A DNA stretch of 64,000 bases. Origin: JBCBJX01 sp964342855. Lineage in GTDB: Bacteria > Pseudomonadota > Alphaproteobacteria > Caulobacterales > Parvularculaceae. The DNA lies in contig CAYFIB010000011.1 of assembly GCA_964342855.1 (NCBI GenBank), forward strand, positions 1-64,000, in the 5' to 3' direction. The notes under the pieces are model-generated. The model saw only the letters and a list, made by a program, of their open reading frames with translations, was not told the origin of the DNA and did not search any database. Of this stretch, positions 33,021 to 40,010 are shown in pieces. Each line of letters starts with the position of its first letter. Position 1 is the first letter of the stretch. A program made the translations under genes and the position numbers.

Positions 33021-33773
33021 TCAGTCCGCCTTCGCCTGAAAATCATCATAAGCATCCAGCACCTCGTCGACCGGCGCGAACATCTGCATGCGCCCTTCGT
33101 GGAGCCAGAGCCCGAGGGTGCAGACATCGCGCACGAGCGCGCGCTGGTGCGAGGCGAGGACGAGAACGCCGGATCGCTCCACCATTTCGCTCATGCGCGC
33201 CTGCGCCTTGGCGCGAAAAGGCGCGTCGCCCGCCGACAGCCATTCGTCGAGAATGAGGATGTCCGGCGCGAACGCGGTCGCGGCGGCGAAGAGCAGGCGC
33301 ATTTTCATGCCCGCGGAGTACGAGCCGAACGGCATGTCGATGAAATCGCCGAGCTCGGAGAAGTCGATGATCTCCGCTTCGCGTTCGGCGATCTCCGCAC
33401 GCGTGCGCCCGGCGACGAGGCCGGAGAGAATGATGTTATCCCGTCCGCTGGCGGACGGTTGCGCGCCGACCTGCAGGTTGAAGATGCCGCGTAGCGCGCC
33501 CGCCGCCAGCACCTCTCCCTTGTCCGGCGGCAGGACGCCGCCGAGGACGCGCAGGAGCGTCGATTTGCCGGAGCCGTTGCGGCCGATAAGGGCCAACCGG
33601 TCGCCGTCGGAAAGCGAGAAATTGATCTCGGTGAGCGCGCGCAGCCCCGTCGCGCGACCCGCTTTGTTGCGGATGAACCGGTCGCTCTGGGCGCGCGCGT
33701 CGCTGAATTTCGGCTGACGACCGGCGCTCAAGGGGAAGACGAGTTCGACGTCGCGGGCGGAGAGATGCGTCAT
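33021..33773 (-). CDS. Polysaccharide-export ABC transporter ATP-binding protein (Wzt/KpsT-type)
   Basis: 250 residues from ATG 33773; the open frame continues upstream through the permease gene but has no coding character there. Walker A is GRNGSGKST near 81-89, the signature loop SYSAGMKMRLLFA near 157-169, Walker B ILILDEWLSAGD near 177-188 and the switch His in LASHQRA near 207. The C-terminal substrate-recognition domain of long Wzt proteins is absent, so this is the short form typical of capsule or of O-antigen exporters that need no terminal cap. It follows the permease by two bases and energises export of a lipid-linked glycan across the inner membrane. Confidence 0.92.
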   Translation of the reverse strand: MTHLSARDVELVFPLSAGRQPKFSDARAQSDRFIRNKAGRATGLRALTEINFSLSDGDRLALIGRNGSGKSTLLRVLGGVLPPDKGEVLAAGALRGIFNLQVGAQPSASGRDNIILSGLVAGRTRAEIAEREAEIIDFSELGDFIDMPFGSYSAGMKMRLLFAAATAFAPDILILDEWLSAGDAPFRAKAQARMSEMVERSGVLVLASHQRALVRDVCTLGLWLHEGRMQMFAPVDEVLDAYDDFQAKAD

Positions 33774-33775
33774 CG

Positions 33776-34627
33776 TCAGGCCCAGAGCGGTATGCGGCGA
33801 CGGAAACCCGCGAAAAGGGCGAAAGCGACGAGCATCGTCGCGAGCGTCGTCCCGCCCGCGACGGCGTAATTCATCGCGCTCGGCAGGTTCCCGGCGAGAG
33901 GTTCGCGGACGATTTCCAGAAAATGGGTGACCGGATTCCAGATTGCGAGCCGGGTGCGGAGCGTATCGACGGTCGGGTCGTACTCCCAGAGGATCGGCGT
34001 CAGGAAGAACGCCGCGCGTACGCCGACCTGAGTGACGAAGCGCAGGTCTTTCAGACGCAGGCAGATGACGCCGAGGGCGAGCGCCGCCGCGAAACCGAAA
34101 AGGATGCAAAGCGCGAAGCCCGGGAACGCCAGCAGCATCATGGTCGACCACGGCGCGCCCGAGAGCGCGATGATGAGAACGACCACGCTCGCCGCGGCGC
34201 CGGCGAGCAGAAGCTCGATCCAGACATCGCGGAAAATGAACGTCGTGTACGGCATCGCCGTCCCGGCGATCCACGGGCCCGCCCGGAAAAACACCGTCGA
34301 GCCGCCGATGAAGAGATTGGAGAGGAGCGTCCAGACGAGCCAACCGACCGACACGTGGACGGAATAGCTCGGCAGGTGCGCCGACCCGAAAACGCCGAAC
34401 ACCAGAATGAAGATGCCGACGAAGAGCCCGTAAGAGGCGATGGACCAGAAGAGCCCGAGCGCCGTGCCGTGATAGCGCCGCTTCAGCTCTTCAAAGCCGA
34501 GCGCGGTCCACAGCTCGCGCCGCCGCCAACCGTCAAGGAGATCTCCCGTCGCGGCGCGCACGCGGTCGCCAAGGCGGGCTGAAGGCGCGTTGTAGATGGG
34601 CCGGGCGTCGGCGGGAATGTCGGTCAT
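33776..34627 (-). CDS. Polysaccharide-export ABC-2 type permease (Wzm/KpsM-type)
   Basis: 283 residues from ATG 34627 (a TTG at 34663 is possible). Six membrane helices follow a cytosolic N-terminus with ELWTALGFEELKRRYHGTAL, the conserved ABC-2 coupling region. Further signatures: FWSIASYGLFVGIFILVFG (first helix) and the pair VRAAFFLTPILWEYDP and NPVTHFLEIVREPLAG near 225-260, typical of Wzm/KpsM proteins. With the ATPase downstream it forms the exporter of a capsule or O-antigen. No glycosyltransferases lie beside it, unlike most such loci. Confidence 0.93.
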   Translation of the reverse strand: MTDIPADARPIYNAPSARLGDRVRAATGDLLDGWRRRELWTALGFEELKRRYHGTALGLFWSIASYGLFVGIFILVFGVFGSAHLPSYSVHVSVGWLVWTLLSNLFIGGSTVFFRAGPWIAGTAMPYTTFIFRDVWIELLLAGAAASVVVLIIALSGAPWSTMMLLAFPGFALCILFGFAAALALGVICLRLKDLRFVTQVGVRAAFFLTPILWEYDPTVDTLRTRLAIWNPVTHFLEIVREPLAGNLPSAMNYAVAGGTTLATMLVAFALFAGFRRRIPLWA

Positions 34628-34724
34628 GAAACAGGCGGGCCAGTCAACGAAGACACTTTTCAACGAGGACGCTTTCAGTGAGGCCGCATAAGGGCGAAAC
34701 CCGCCCCGCGATGCAAGGGCGCCC

Positions 34725-35435
34725 TTAAAACAGCAGCCGGAAGCCGACGCCGAAGCTGTGGCCCTGAACGTCGTAGTCGTCGGTCGGCACGCGGCCGCCT
34801 TCGGAGACGATGGTGACGCCGTTGACCGTGGAGACGGTTACCGCGGACTCGTCATAGCGGGTGCGCCCGGTGCCGTAATAGACGTACTCCCCGAAGAGCT
34901 CCGCGTTCGGACCGAGGCGGAGGCTCGCCCCCGCCATCAGCTGCGCCGAGAAGACGGTGTCGGCCTCATCGAAAAAGACCGCGCCGCCCGCTTCCGCCTG
35001 CGCGTCGACGAAGGCCCCGCCGATGCCAAAGCCGAGATAGGGGACGAGGGGCGCGCCGGTCTCGAAGTCATAGTAGCCGTTCAGATAGAGCCCGCCGAGC
35101 TCGACCTCCCCGCCGCCGGCGGCGAGGGGAACGCCCGAGGCGGAGATGTTTTCGATATCGACACGGCGGTTCGCGTACTGGATTTCGCCGCGCACGGGCC
35201 CTTCGGCGATGCCGATGGCGACGGACCACGCTTCGCCCTCGCGGGTGTCGATCTCAAGGAGGTCGTCCGGTCCGGACAGCTCGAAGGAGGCCGACGAAAA
35301 CGCGATGCCGCCGACGCTGACGGCCACATAGGTCTGCGGCTTCAGGGGCGACCGCTCCGGCGGGTACGCCTGCGCCATGGCGGGCGAGGCCGCGCACGCC
35401 ATCGCCGCGAGCGCGAGCAGAGCGCGCAGTTTCAT
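34725..35435 (-). CDS. Outer-membrane beta-barrel protein (opacity/OmpA-like porin fold)
   Basis: 236 residues from ATG 35435; GAGGAG six bases upstream favours this over the ATG at 35441. The signal peptide ends about ASPAMAQA near residue 22. The remainder is alternating beta strands (GEIQYANRRVDIE, GGLYLNGYYDFETG, LVPYLGFGIGGAFVD, GPNAELFGEYVYYGTGRTRY) and a C-terminal strand HSFGVGFRLLF ending in Phe, as required for insertion by BAM. An eight-stranded barrel of the Opacity/OmpA-like family is likely. It starts six bases or less from the sirtuin stop, so it is the last gene of a leftward operon. Function unknown. Confidence 0.87.
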   Translation of the reverse strand: MKLRALLALAAMACAASPAMAQAYPPERSPLKPQTYVAVSVGGIAFSSASFELSGPDDLLEIDTREGEAWSVAIGIAEGPVRGEIQYANRRVDIENISASGVPLAAGGGEVELGGLYLNGYYDFETGAPLVPYLGFGIGGAFVDAQAEAGGAVFFDEADTVFSAQLMAGASLRLGPNAELFGEYVYYGTGRTRYDESAVTVSTVNGVTIVSEGGRVPTDDYDVQGHSFGVGFRLLF

Positions 35436-35437
35436 GG

Positions 35438-36166
35438 TCATCTCCTCGTCGCCCCCGACGCCCCGCGAATGATCTCGCGCGCCCATTCGGGCACGACTTC
35501 GTCGGCGGGTCCATAGCGGGTCTCGGTGAAGAGCGCCGCGTTATCGCTCGGCTCGAGGTTCAGCTCCACGCACGGAACCCCGGCCATGCGCGCCTCGGCG
35601 ACGAAGCCCGCCGCCGGGTAGACTGAGCCCGAGGTGCCGATGGAGACGAACAGATCGGCTTCCGCGAGCTCCACGGCGATCTCTTCCAGATGAAACGGCA
35701 TCTCGCCGAACCAGACCACATGAGGCCGGAGAGAGCCGAGGGTGCCGCAGGCGGGACAGACGATCTCGGTCGAGAGGTCCTCCGCCCACGACCGGACGTC
35801 CGCGCAGAACCCGCAGCGGACTTTCGCCAGCTCGCCGTGCATGTGGAGCAGGCGTTTCGAGCCCGCCCGCTCGTGCAGGTCGTCGACGTTCTGGGTGACG
35901 AGCGTCAGGCGCCCGCCGACGGCGTCGAGATGCGCCTCCAGCTCCGCGAGGGCGAGATGCGCCGGGTTCGGCTGAACGCCCGCAAGTCCCGCCCGCCGGG
36001 CGTTGTAGAAGGAATGAACAAGCGCCGGGTTGGCGGCGAAGCCTTCCGGCGTCGCCACCTCGCGATAGTCGTATTTCGCCCAGACGCCGTCGGCGTCCCG
36101 AAAGGTCGAGACGCCGGAGGGCGCGGAGATCCCGGCGCCGGTGAGGATGACGATGCGCCGGCTCAT
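35438..36166 (-). CDS. cobB: Sirtuin-family NAD-dependent protein deacylase
   Basis: 242 residues, full length for bacterial CobB. The NAD-binding start is VILTGAGISAPSGVSTFRD, the catalytic His is in RLLHMHGELAKVRC near 132, and a Cys4 zinc site is present (CGFC and CPAC, near 140-165). The end has VELNLEPSDNAALFTE, a segment common in CobB. It removes acetyl or other acyl groups from lysines using NAD+. Gene order on the minus strand is DUF1993, sirtuin, barrel protein, with a three-base gap before it and a stop-start overlap after it. Confidence 0.95.
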   Translation of the reverse strand: MSRRIVILTGAGISAPSGVSTFRDADGVWAKYDYREVATPEGFAANPALVHSFYNARRAGLAGVQPNPAHLALAELEAHLDAVGGRLTLVTQNVDDLHERAGSKRLLHMHGELAKVRCGFCADVRSWAEDLSTEIVCPACGTLGSLRPHVVWFGEMPFHLEEIAVELAEADLFVSIGTSGSVYPAAGFVAEARMAGVPCVELNLEPSDNAALFTETRYGPADEVVPEWAREIIRGASGATRR

Positions 36167-36169
36167 CCC

Positions 36170-36682
36170 TCAAACGTCGCCGAGGAAGTCCATCTTGCCA
36201 AGGGAAACGCCCGCCTGACGCAACAGGGCGTAGGCGGTCGCGGCGTGGAAATAGACGTTCGGAAGCATGAACATCCGCGCGAAAGCTTCGCCGGTCAGCG
36301 TCGCCGTACGGTCGCGACCGACGGGAACCGTCAACTCCGTCGCCGCGCTCGCATCGATTGCAGCGGCGTCGCGGCCTTCGACGAGGGACTTGGCGTTCGC
36401 GACATAAGCGCGAAGCACCGCGAAATTGCGGTCCGTAGGCGAGGGACAGGCTTCCGGCTCGAGACCTGCGAGGCGGGCCGAGCCGCGCTGGGCGACATCG
36501 CTTGCGATAATGAACTGCGACGATAGCGGAAGCATGTCCGGGTAAAGACGAAGGCCGAGGAGCACCTCGGCGTCGATGGATTTCTCCGCCGCATAGGCCT
36601 CGCCCTTGTCGAGGAGGTGGTCGAGGCGGTCGAGAGTGCGCGTGAGCGTCGGCAGAAGGAAACCGGAAAGCGAGATGGTCAT
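36170..36682 (-). CDS. DUF1993 family protein
   Basis: 170 residues from ATG 36682. Follows the DUF1993 pattern: LLPTLTRTLDRLDHLLDKGE at the N-terminus, LRLYPDMLPLSSQFIIASD near 50-68, and FMLPNVYFHAATAYALLRQA near 141-160. The family is related to the DinB-like four-helix proteins; no biochemical activity is established. First gene of a leftward group with the sirtuin and the barrel protein. It diverges from the phosphatase gene across 88 bases. Confidence 0.85.
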   Translation of the reverse strand: MTISLSGFLLPTLTRTLDRLDHLLDKGEAYAAEKSIDAEVLLGLRLYPDMLPLSSQFIIASDVAQRGSARLAGLEPEACPSPTDRNFAVLRAYVANAKSLVEGRDAAAIDASAATELTVPVGRDRTATLTGEAFARMFMLPNVYFHAATAYALLRQAGVSLGKMDFLGDV

Positions 36683-36770
36683 GGGTGGAACCCGTTCAGC
36701 TGCGGGCGGGACGCTACTCCTTCCGCGCAGCGACCTCGACCCGGTTTGCAAAACCGATCATGCTTTCGTG

Positions 36771-37235
36771 ATGAAGCGCGTTCTCTTCGTCTGCCTCGGA
36801 AACATCTGCCGCTCGCCGGCGGCGGAGGGCGTCGCGCGGGCGATGGCGCGCGAGCGCGGGCTCAAGGTCTATATCGAAAGCGCCGGCACCGGCGGCTGGC
36901 ATGAAGGCGACCCGCCCGACGCGCGGATGATCCGCGCCGCCGGGCGCCGCGGCTACGACCTCTCCCACCAGCGGGCGCGCGAAGTCGCGTTCTCCGATTT
37001 CTATGAGTTCGACTTCCTGGTCGCCATGGACCTTCGGAACCAGAACGACCTCCTCGCCATGGCGCCGCCCAACCGCGAATGCGATATCCGCCTCCTCCTC
37101 GACTTCGCCGACTGCGAGGAGCGCGAAACGCCCGACCCCTACTACGGCGGCCCCGACGGCTTCGACCGCGTGCTCGACCTCGTCGAACAGGGCGTCTCCG
37201 GATTTCTCGATCATATTGAGAATGAGGAAGACTGA
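36771..37235 (+). CDS. Low-molecular-weight protein tyrosine phosphatase
   Basis: 154 residues from ATG 36771. The CX5R active site is VCLGNICRSPAAEG near residues 7-20, and the general acid Asp is in ETPDPYYGG near 123-131. It hydrolyses phosphotyrosine or aryl phosphates in the cytosol. In bacteria such enzymes often regulate polysaccharide export via BY-kinases, but no kinase gene is adjacent here; the polysaccharide ABC transporter lies 2 kb away. Upstream in-frame extension is rejected because it overlaps the divergent DUF1993 gene. A large inverted repeat follows the stop. Confidence 0.95.
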   Translation: MKRVLFVCLGNICRSPAAEGVARAMARERGLKVYIESAGTGGWHEGDPPDARMIRAAGRRGYDLSHQRAREVAFSDFYEFDFLVAMDLRNQNDLLAMAPPNRECDIRLLLDFADCEERETPDPYYGGPDGFDRVLDLVEQGVSGFLDHIENEED

Positions 37236-37270
37236 GCGTCTACGGATTTTTTGATGTCCGCGCCTCGCCT

Positions 37271-37394
37271 CCATCCTTCGAGACGGCCCCGCCGCCTGCG
37301 CGGCGGACCCTCCTCAGGATGAGAATCTGATGTTGGTGCAGCTATCGCAATGCTCATCCTGAGGAGCCCGCGCAGCGGGCGTCTCGAAGGATGG
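37271..37394. repeat. Inverted repeat CCATCCTTCGAGACG/CGTCTCGAAGGATGG with nested arms
   Basis: The outer 15-bp arms are perfect inverted copies; inside, CCTCAGGATGAG and CTCATCCTGAGG form a second pair, and CGCCGCCTGCGCGGCGG a third. The 20-odd base centre is unique. CCTTCGAGACG...CCTCAGGATGAG repeats are well known in alphaproteobacterial intergenic DNA. No coding sequence is enclosed. It lies between convergent genes and may end transcription of both. Confidence 0.87.
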
Positions 37395-37423
37395 CCCCAG
37401 AGCGCGAAGCCTACGCGCGAACC

Positions 37424-37969
37424 CTACGGACGCTCCAGAAAGTAACTCTCCTCCAGCCGGTAGACGCTGTGGTCGCCGCCGAGATGGGATGAGTAGAGAT
37501 GAAACTCGCCCACGGGCCAGTCAGGAACGTCGATGAGGTCCTGTTCGCCCGCGTACTTCGCGACATCGGCGTCATGCGCGCCGCGCAGATAGGCGAGGGT
37601 GACGTGCGGGGTGAACTTGCGTTTTTCCGGCTCGACGCCCGCCTTGCGAATGGCGGCGCCGACGCGTCCATGGAGTAGAGTGAGGCCGTCATTGGCGCGG
37701 ACGCCCGCCCAGACCGCGCGCGGTCGCCCCTCCGATCCGAAAACGCCGATCTCGGTCCATTCCAGCATGAAGCCGGGCGCGCGGACGTCGGATAAGGCGC
37801 TCGCGACGTCCTCGAACATCCGCCGATCGGCCTCGCCGAGGAAATGGAGCGTAAGATGCAGGCTGTCGGCCTCGCGCCAGCGCGCGCCGGGGAGGCCCTC
37901 GCGTCGGCTCGCGAGGGCGTCGCGGACGGGATCGGGCGGCGACAGACCGATGAAGAGACGGTAGGTCAT
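37424..37969 (-). CDS. thpR: RNA 2',3'-cyclic phosphodiesterase (2'-5' RNA ligase family)
   Basis: 181 residues. The two HxTx motifs of the 2H phosphoesterase family are present: LHLTLHFLG near 36-44 and PHVTLAYLRG near 125-134. RLFIGLSPPDPVRDAL at the start fits ThpR/LigT. The enzyme hydrolyses 2',3'-cyclic phosphate RNA ends in vitro; its physiological target is uncertain. Leftward single gene between repeat and the divergent epimerase gene. Confidence 0.95.
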   Translation of the reverse strand: MTYRLFIGLSPPDPVRDALASRREGLPGARWREADSLHLTLHFLGEADRRMFEDVASALSDVRAPGFMLEWTEIGVFGSEGRPRAVWAGVRANDGLTLLHGRVGAAIRKAGVEPEKRKFTPHVTLAYLRGAHDADVAKYAGEQDLIDVPDWPVGEFHLYSSHLGGDHSVYRLEESYFLERP

Positions 37970-38034
37970 ACGCGTTCAGTGGGCGCGGTCGCAGGCGACG
38001 GTCAAGCGCGGCGACGCACGGAGAACCGGCGAGC

Positions 38035-38907
38035 ATGGCGAATACGCTCTTCTGTTTCGGCTACGGCTTCACCGCCGCCGCCCTCGGCGAGCGGCTGCTG
38101 AGGGAGGGCTGGCGGGTCCGCGGCACGACGCGCAGCGCCAAGAAAGCCGACAAAATGCGCGCCGCGGGCGCCGAGCCGGTCATCTGGTCGGCGGGTTCGC
38201 TGTTCCCGTCGGACGAGCTGGACGACGCGACCGCCGTTCTTCTCTCCATCGCCCCTGATGAAGCGGGCGACCCGGTCTATCGCTGCTGCGCGCCCGCCCT
38301 CGCCGCGGCGGCGCCGGGCGTCGGCTGGCTCGGCTATCTCTCCACCACCGGCGTTTATGGCGACCGAAAGGGCGGCGCCGTGGACGAGACCTCCGACCTC
38401 GCGCCGACAGGCGAGCGCGGCAAGCGCCGCGTGCGGGCGGAGGCGAACTGGACGCTCTTCGCCATGGAGCACGCGCTGCCCTTTCACGTTTTCCGCCTCG
38501 GCGGCATTTACGGGCCAGGCCGCTCCGCGCTCGACCAGGTGCGGACGGGCACGGCGCGGCGCGTCGAGAAGCCCGGCCAAGTCTTCAACCGCATCCATGT
38601 CGCCGACGCCGCCGACGCGCTGGCGCGATCCATCGCCGCGCCCAAGGACGGGGCGATCTACAATCTCGTCGACGACGAACCCTCCGCCCCCGGCGACCCG
38701 GCGCTTTACGCCGCGCGCCTTCTCGACGCGCCGCCGCCGCCCGCCGTTCCGTTCGCGAGCGCGGAGTTGAGCGCCATGGCGCGATCGTTTTATTCCGACA
38801 ACAAACGGGTTTCGAACGCGCGCCTCAAATCCGATCTCGGCTGGGCGCCGCGCTACCCCAGCTTTCGCGAGGGCCTTGAGGCCATCGCCGCCGGAGAGAC
38901 AGCATGA
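38035..38907 (+). CDS. NAD(P)-dependent epimerase/dehydratase-like SDR (YeeZ-type)
   Basis: 290 residues of the extended SDR type. The Rossmann start is LFCFGYGFTAAALGERLL, a shortened GxGxxG variant (GYGFTA) usual in YeeZ relatives. YLSTTGVYGDRKGGAVDE near 100-117 provides the Ser/Thr and Tyr of the active region, though no YxxxK is obvious. FNRIHVADAADAL near 183-195 and NARLKSDLGWAPRYPSFREG near the C-terminus match the family. Probable NAD(P)-binding oxidoreductase of unknown substrate; the divergent catalytic motif means it may not be a classical epimerase. Overlaps the PhyH-like gene by four bases (ATGA). Confidence 0.85.
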   Translation: MANTLFCFGYGFTAAALGERLLREGWRVRGTTRSAKKADKMRAAGAEPVIWSAGSLFPSDELDDATAVLLSIAPDEAGDPVYRCCAPALAAAAPGVGWLGYLSTTGVYGDRKGGAVDETSDLAPTGERGKRRVRAEANWTLFAMEHALPFHVFRLGGIYGPGRSALDQVRTGTARRVEKPGQVFNRIHVADAADALARSIAAPKDGAIYNLVDDEPSAPGDPALYAARLLDAPPPPAVPFASAELSAMARSFYSDNKRVSNARLKSDLGWAPRYPSFREGLEAIAAGETA

Positions 38908-39914
38908 GCCTTCTGAACGCCCCTTTCGACGTCCGCGCCCGCATCGCCGAGGCGAACGAACCGCGGCGCGGCGAAAAACCGATGGACCCGGACGTTCGCC
39001 CGGAATTCGTTCACCCGACGGGCGGCTTCTGGATCGACGTCTCGACGGCGAAAGAGACCCTCGCGGGCAAGTTGGAGCTGGGGCGGGTGAGCGAAGAGGA
39101 GTTCGCCCTCCTCGACCACTTCATCGACAACGGCTTCGTCGTCCTCAAGAACGCCGTCGACCATGTGCTGATCGATACGATCCTCGCCGATATCGACCGC
39201 TCCCTCGAGGACGGCTCGCGCATGCTGCAGTCCAAGGCCCGGCGCCTTGTCGCCGACCGGGAGACCATTCAGCTGCCGGAAGCGAAGCTTCTTGATCTGC
39301 ACATGGAGAGCCGGGCGGCGCAGGCGGCGATCTTCGCGCCGCGCATCAAGCGCTTCGCCGAACTGGTGATGGACGCCGTCCCTCTCGCGACGCAGACCCT
39401 CACCTTCTATTACGGCTCCACCCAGCCGGTGCATTCCGACGTCGCCTTCGTGCGGGTGAACTCCGCCAACGAATTCGTCGCGGCATGGATCGCTCTGGAG
39501 GACATTGAGCCGAACTCCGGCGAACTCGTCTATTATCCGGGCTCGCACAAACTGCCGCAGACGCTCTTCCACGGCCGCTCGGTCTGGCACCAGCCGCAGT
39601 CGCCCGAAGCCGAAGGCTGGGGGCCGAAGCTGGAGGCGCAGGCGCAGGAAGCGGGGCTCGCGCGCACGCTCTTTCGCCCGAAGAAAGGCGACGCGCTCAT
39701 CTGGCACTCCAATCTCTTCCATGGCGGCGACGCGCGGCTCGACGCGGCGAAGACCCGCAAGAGCCTAGTCGCTCACTACTGCCCGAGCTTCCGTCAGCCG
39801 CCCTACATGTACAAACGCGAGGACGTCGAGAAGCTCCGCATCGATCTCGCCCCGGCGGAAGGCTACGCCGCGCTCGGCTCGCCGCCTTACGCCTATGTGA
39901 GCGGGGCGAACTGA
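38904..39914 (+). CDS. Phytanoyl-CoA dioxygenase (PhyH)-family Fe(II)/2-oxoglutarate oxygenase
   Basis: 336 residues. The Fe(II) facial triad is visible as the HxD of PVHSDVAFVR near 178-187 and a distal histidine in IWHSNLFHGGDAR near 264-276. A conserved Arg for 2-oxoglutarate may be Arg276. The middle has AWIALEDIEPNSGELVYYPG, typical of PhyH-like enzymes. It should hydroxylate or otherwise oxidise a small substrate that is unknown. Its ATG overlaps the stop of the SDR gene, so the two are translated together and may modify the same metabolite. Followed by the ahcY operator region. Confidence 0.9.
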   Translation: MSLLNAPFDVRARIAEANEPRRGEKPMDPDVRPEFVHPTGGFWIDVSTAKETLAGKLELGRVSEEEFALLDHFIDNGFVVLKNAVDHVLIDTILADIDRSLEDGSRMLQSKARRLVADRETIQLPEAKLLDLHMESRAAQAAIFAPRIKRFAELVMDAVPLATQTLTFYYGSTQPVHSDVAFVRVNSANEFVAAWIALEDIEPNSGELVYYPGSHKLPQTLFHGRSVWHQPQSPEAEGWGPKLEAQAQEAGLARTLFRPKKGDALIWHSNLFHGGDARLDAAKTRKSLVAHYCPSFRQPPYMYKREDVEKLRIDLAPAEGYAALGSPPYAYVSGAN

Positions 39915-39928
39915 CGCCGGCCAAATTC

Positions 39929-39948
39929 ATATAAAGACATCTTTATAT
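39929..39948. promoter_or_regulatory. Palindromic operator candidate upstream of ahcY (SahR-like)
   Basis: ATATAAAGA-CA-TCTTTATAT: two 9-bp arms in perfect inverted orientation with a 2-base centre, 62 bases before the ahcY start. Methionine-cycle genes of proteobacteria are often controlled by the ArsR-family SAH sensor SahR at AT-rich palindromes of this kind. No ArsR gene is in the window, so the assignment is an inference from position and symmetry. Confidence 0.6.
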
Positions 39949-40010
39949 CCTTGCGGGAGCGTGCTAGCCCGCGCCCGACGATGATTTCCAAGCCCTGAAA
40001 GGCCCGCCCC

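Noticed and set aside
33774..34343. N-terminal extension of the Wzt-like ATPase through the permease gene
   Set aside because: The extension is antisense-like Arg/His-rich sequence overlapping the permease frame; MTHLSARDVELVF at 33773 is the natural start.
39949..40010. SAH riboswitch upstream of ahcY
   Set aside because: The leader between the palindrome and the ahcY start is only about 60 bases and shows no SAH-riboswitch-like pseudoknot by eye; the palindrome suggests protein control. A covariance-model search would be decisive.
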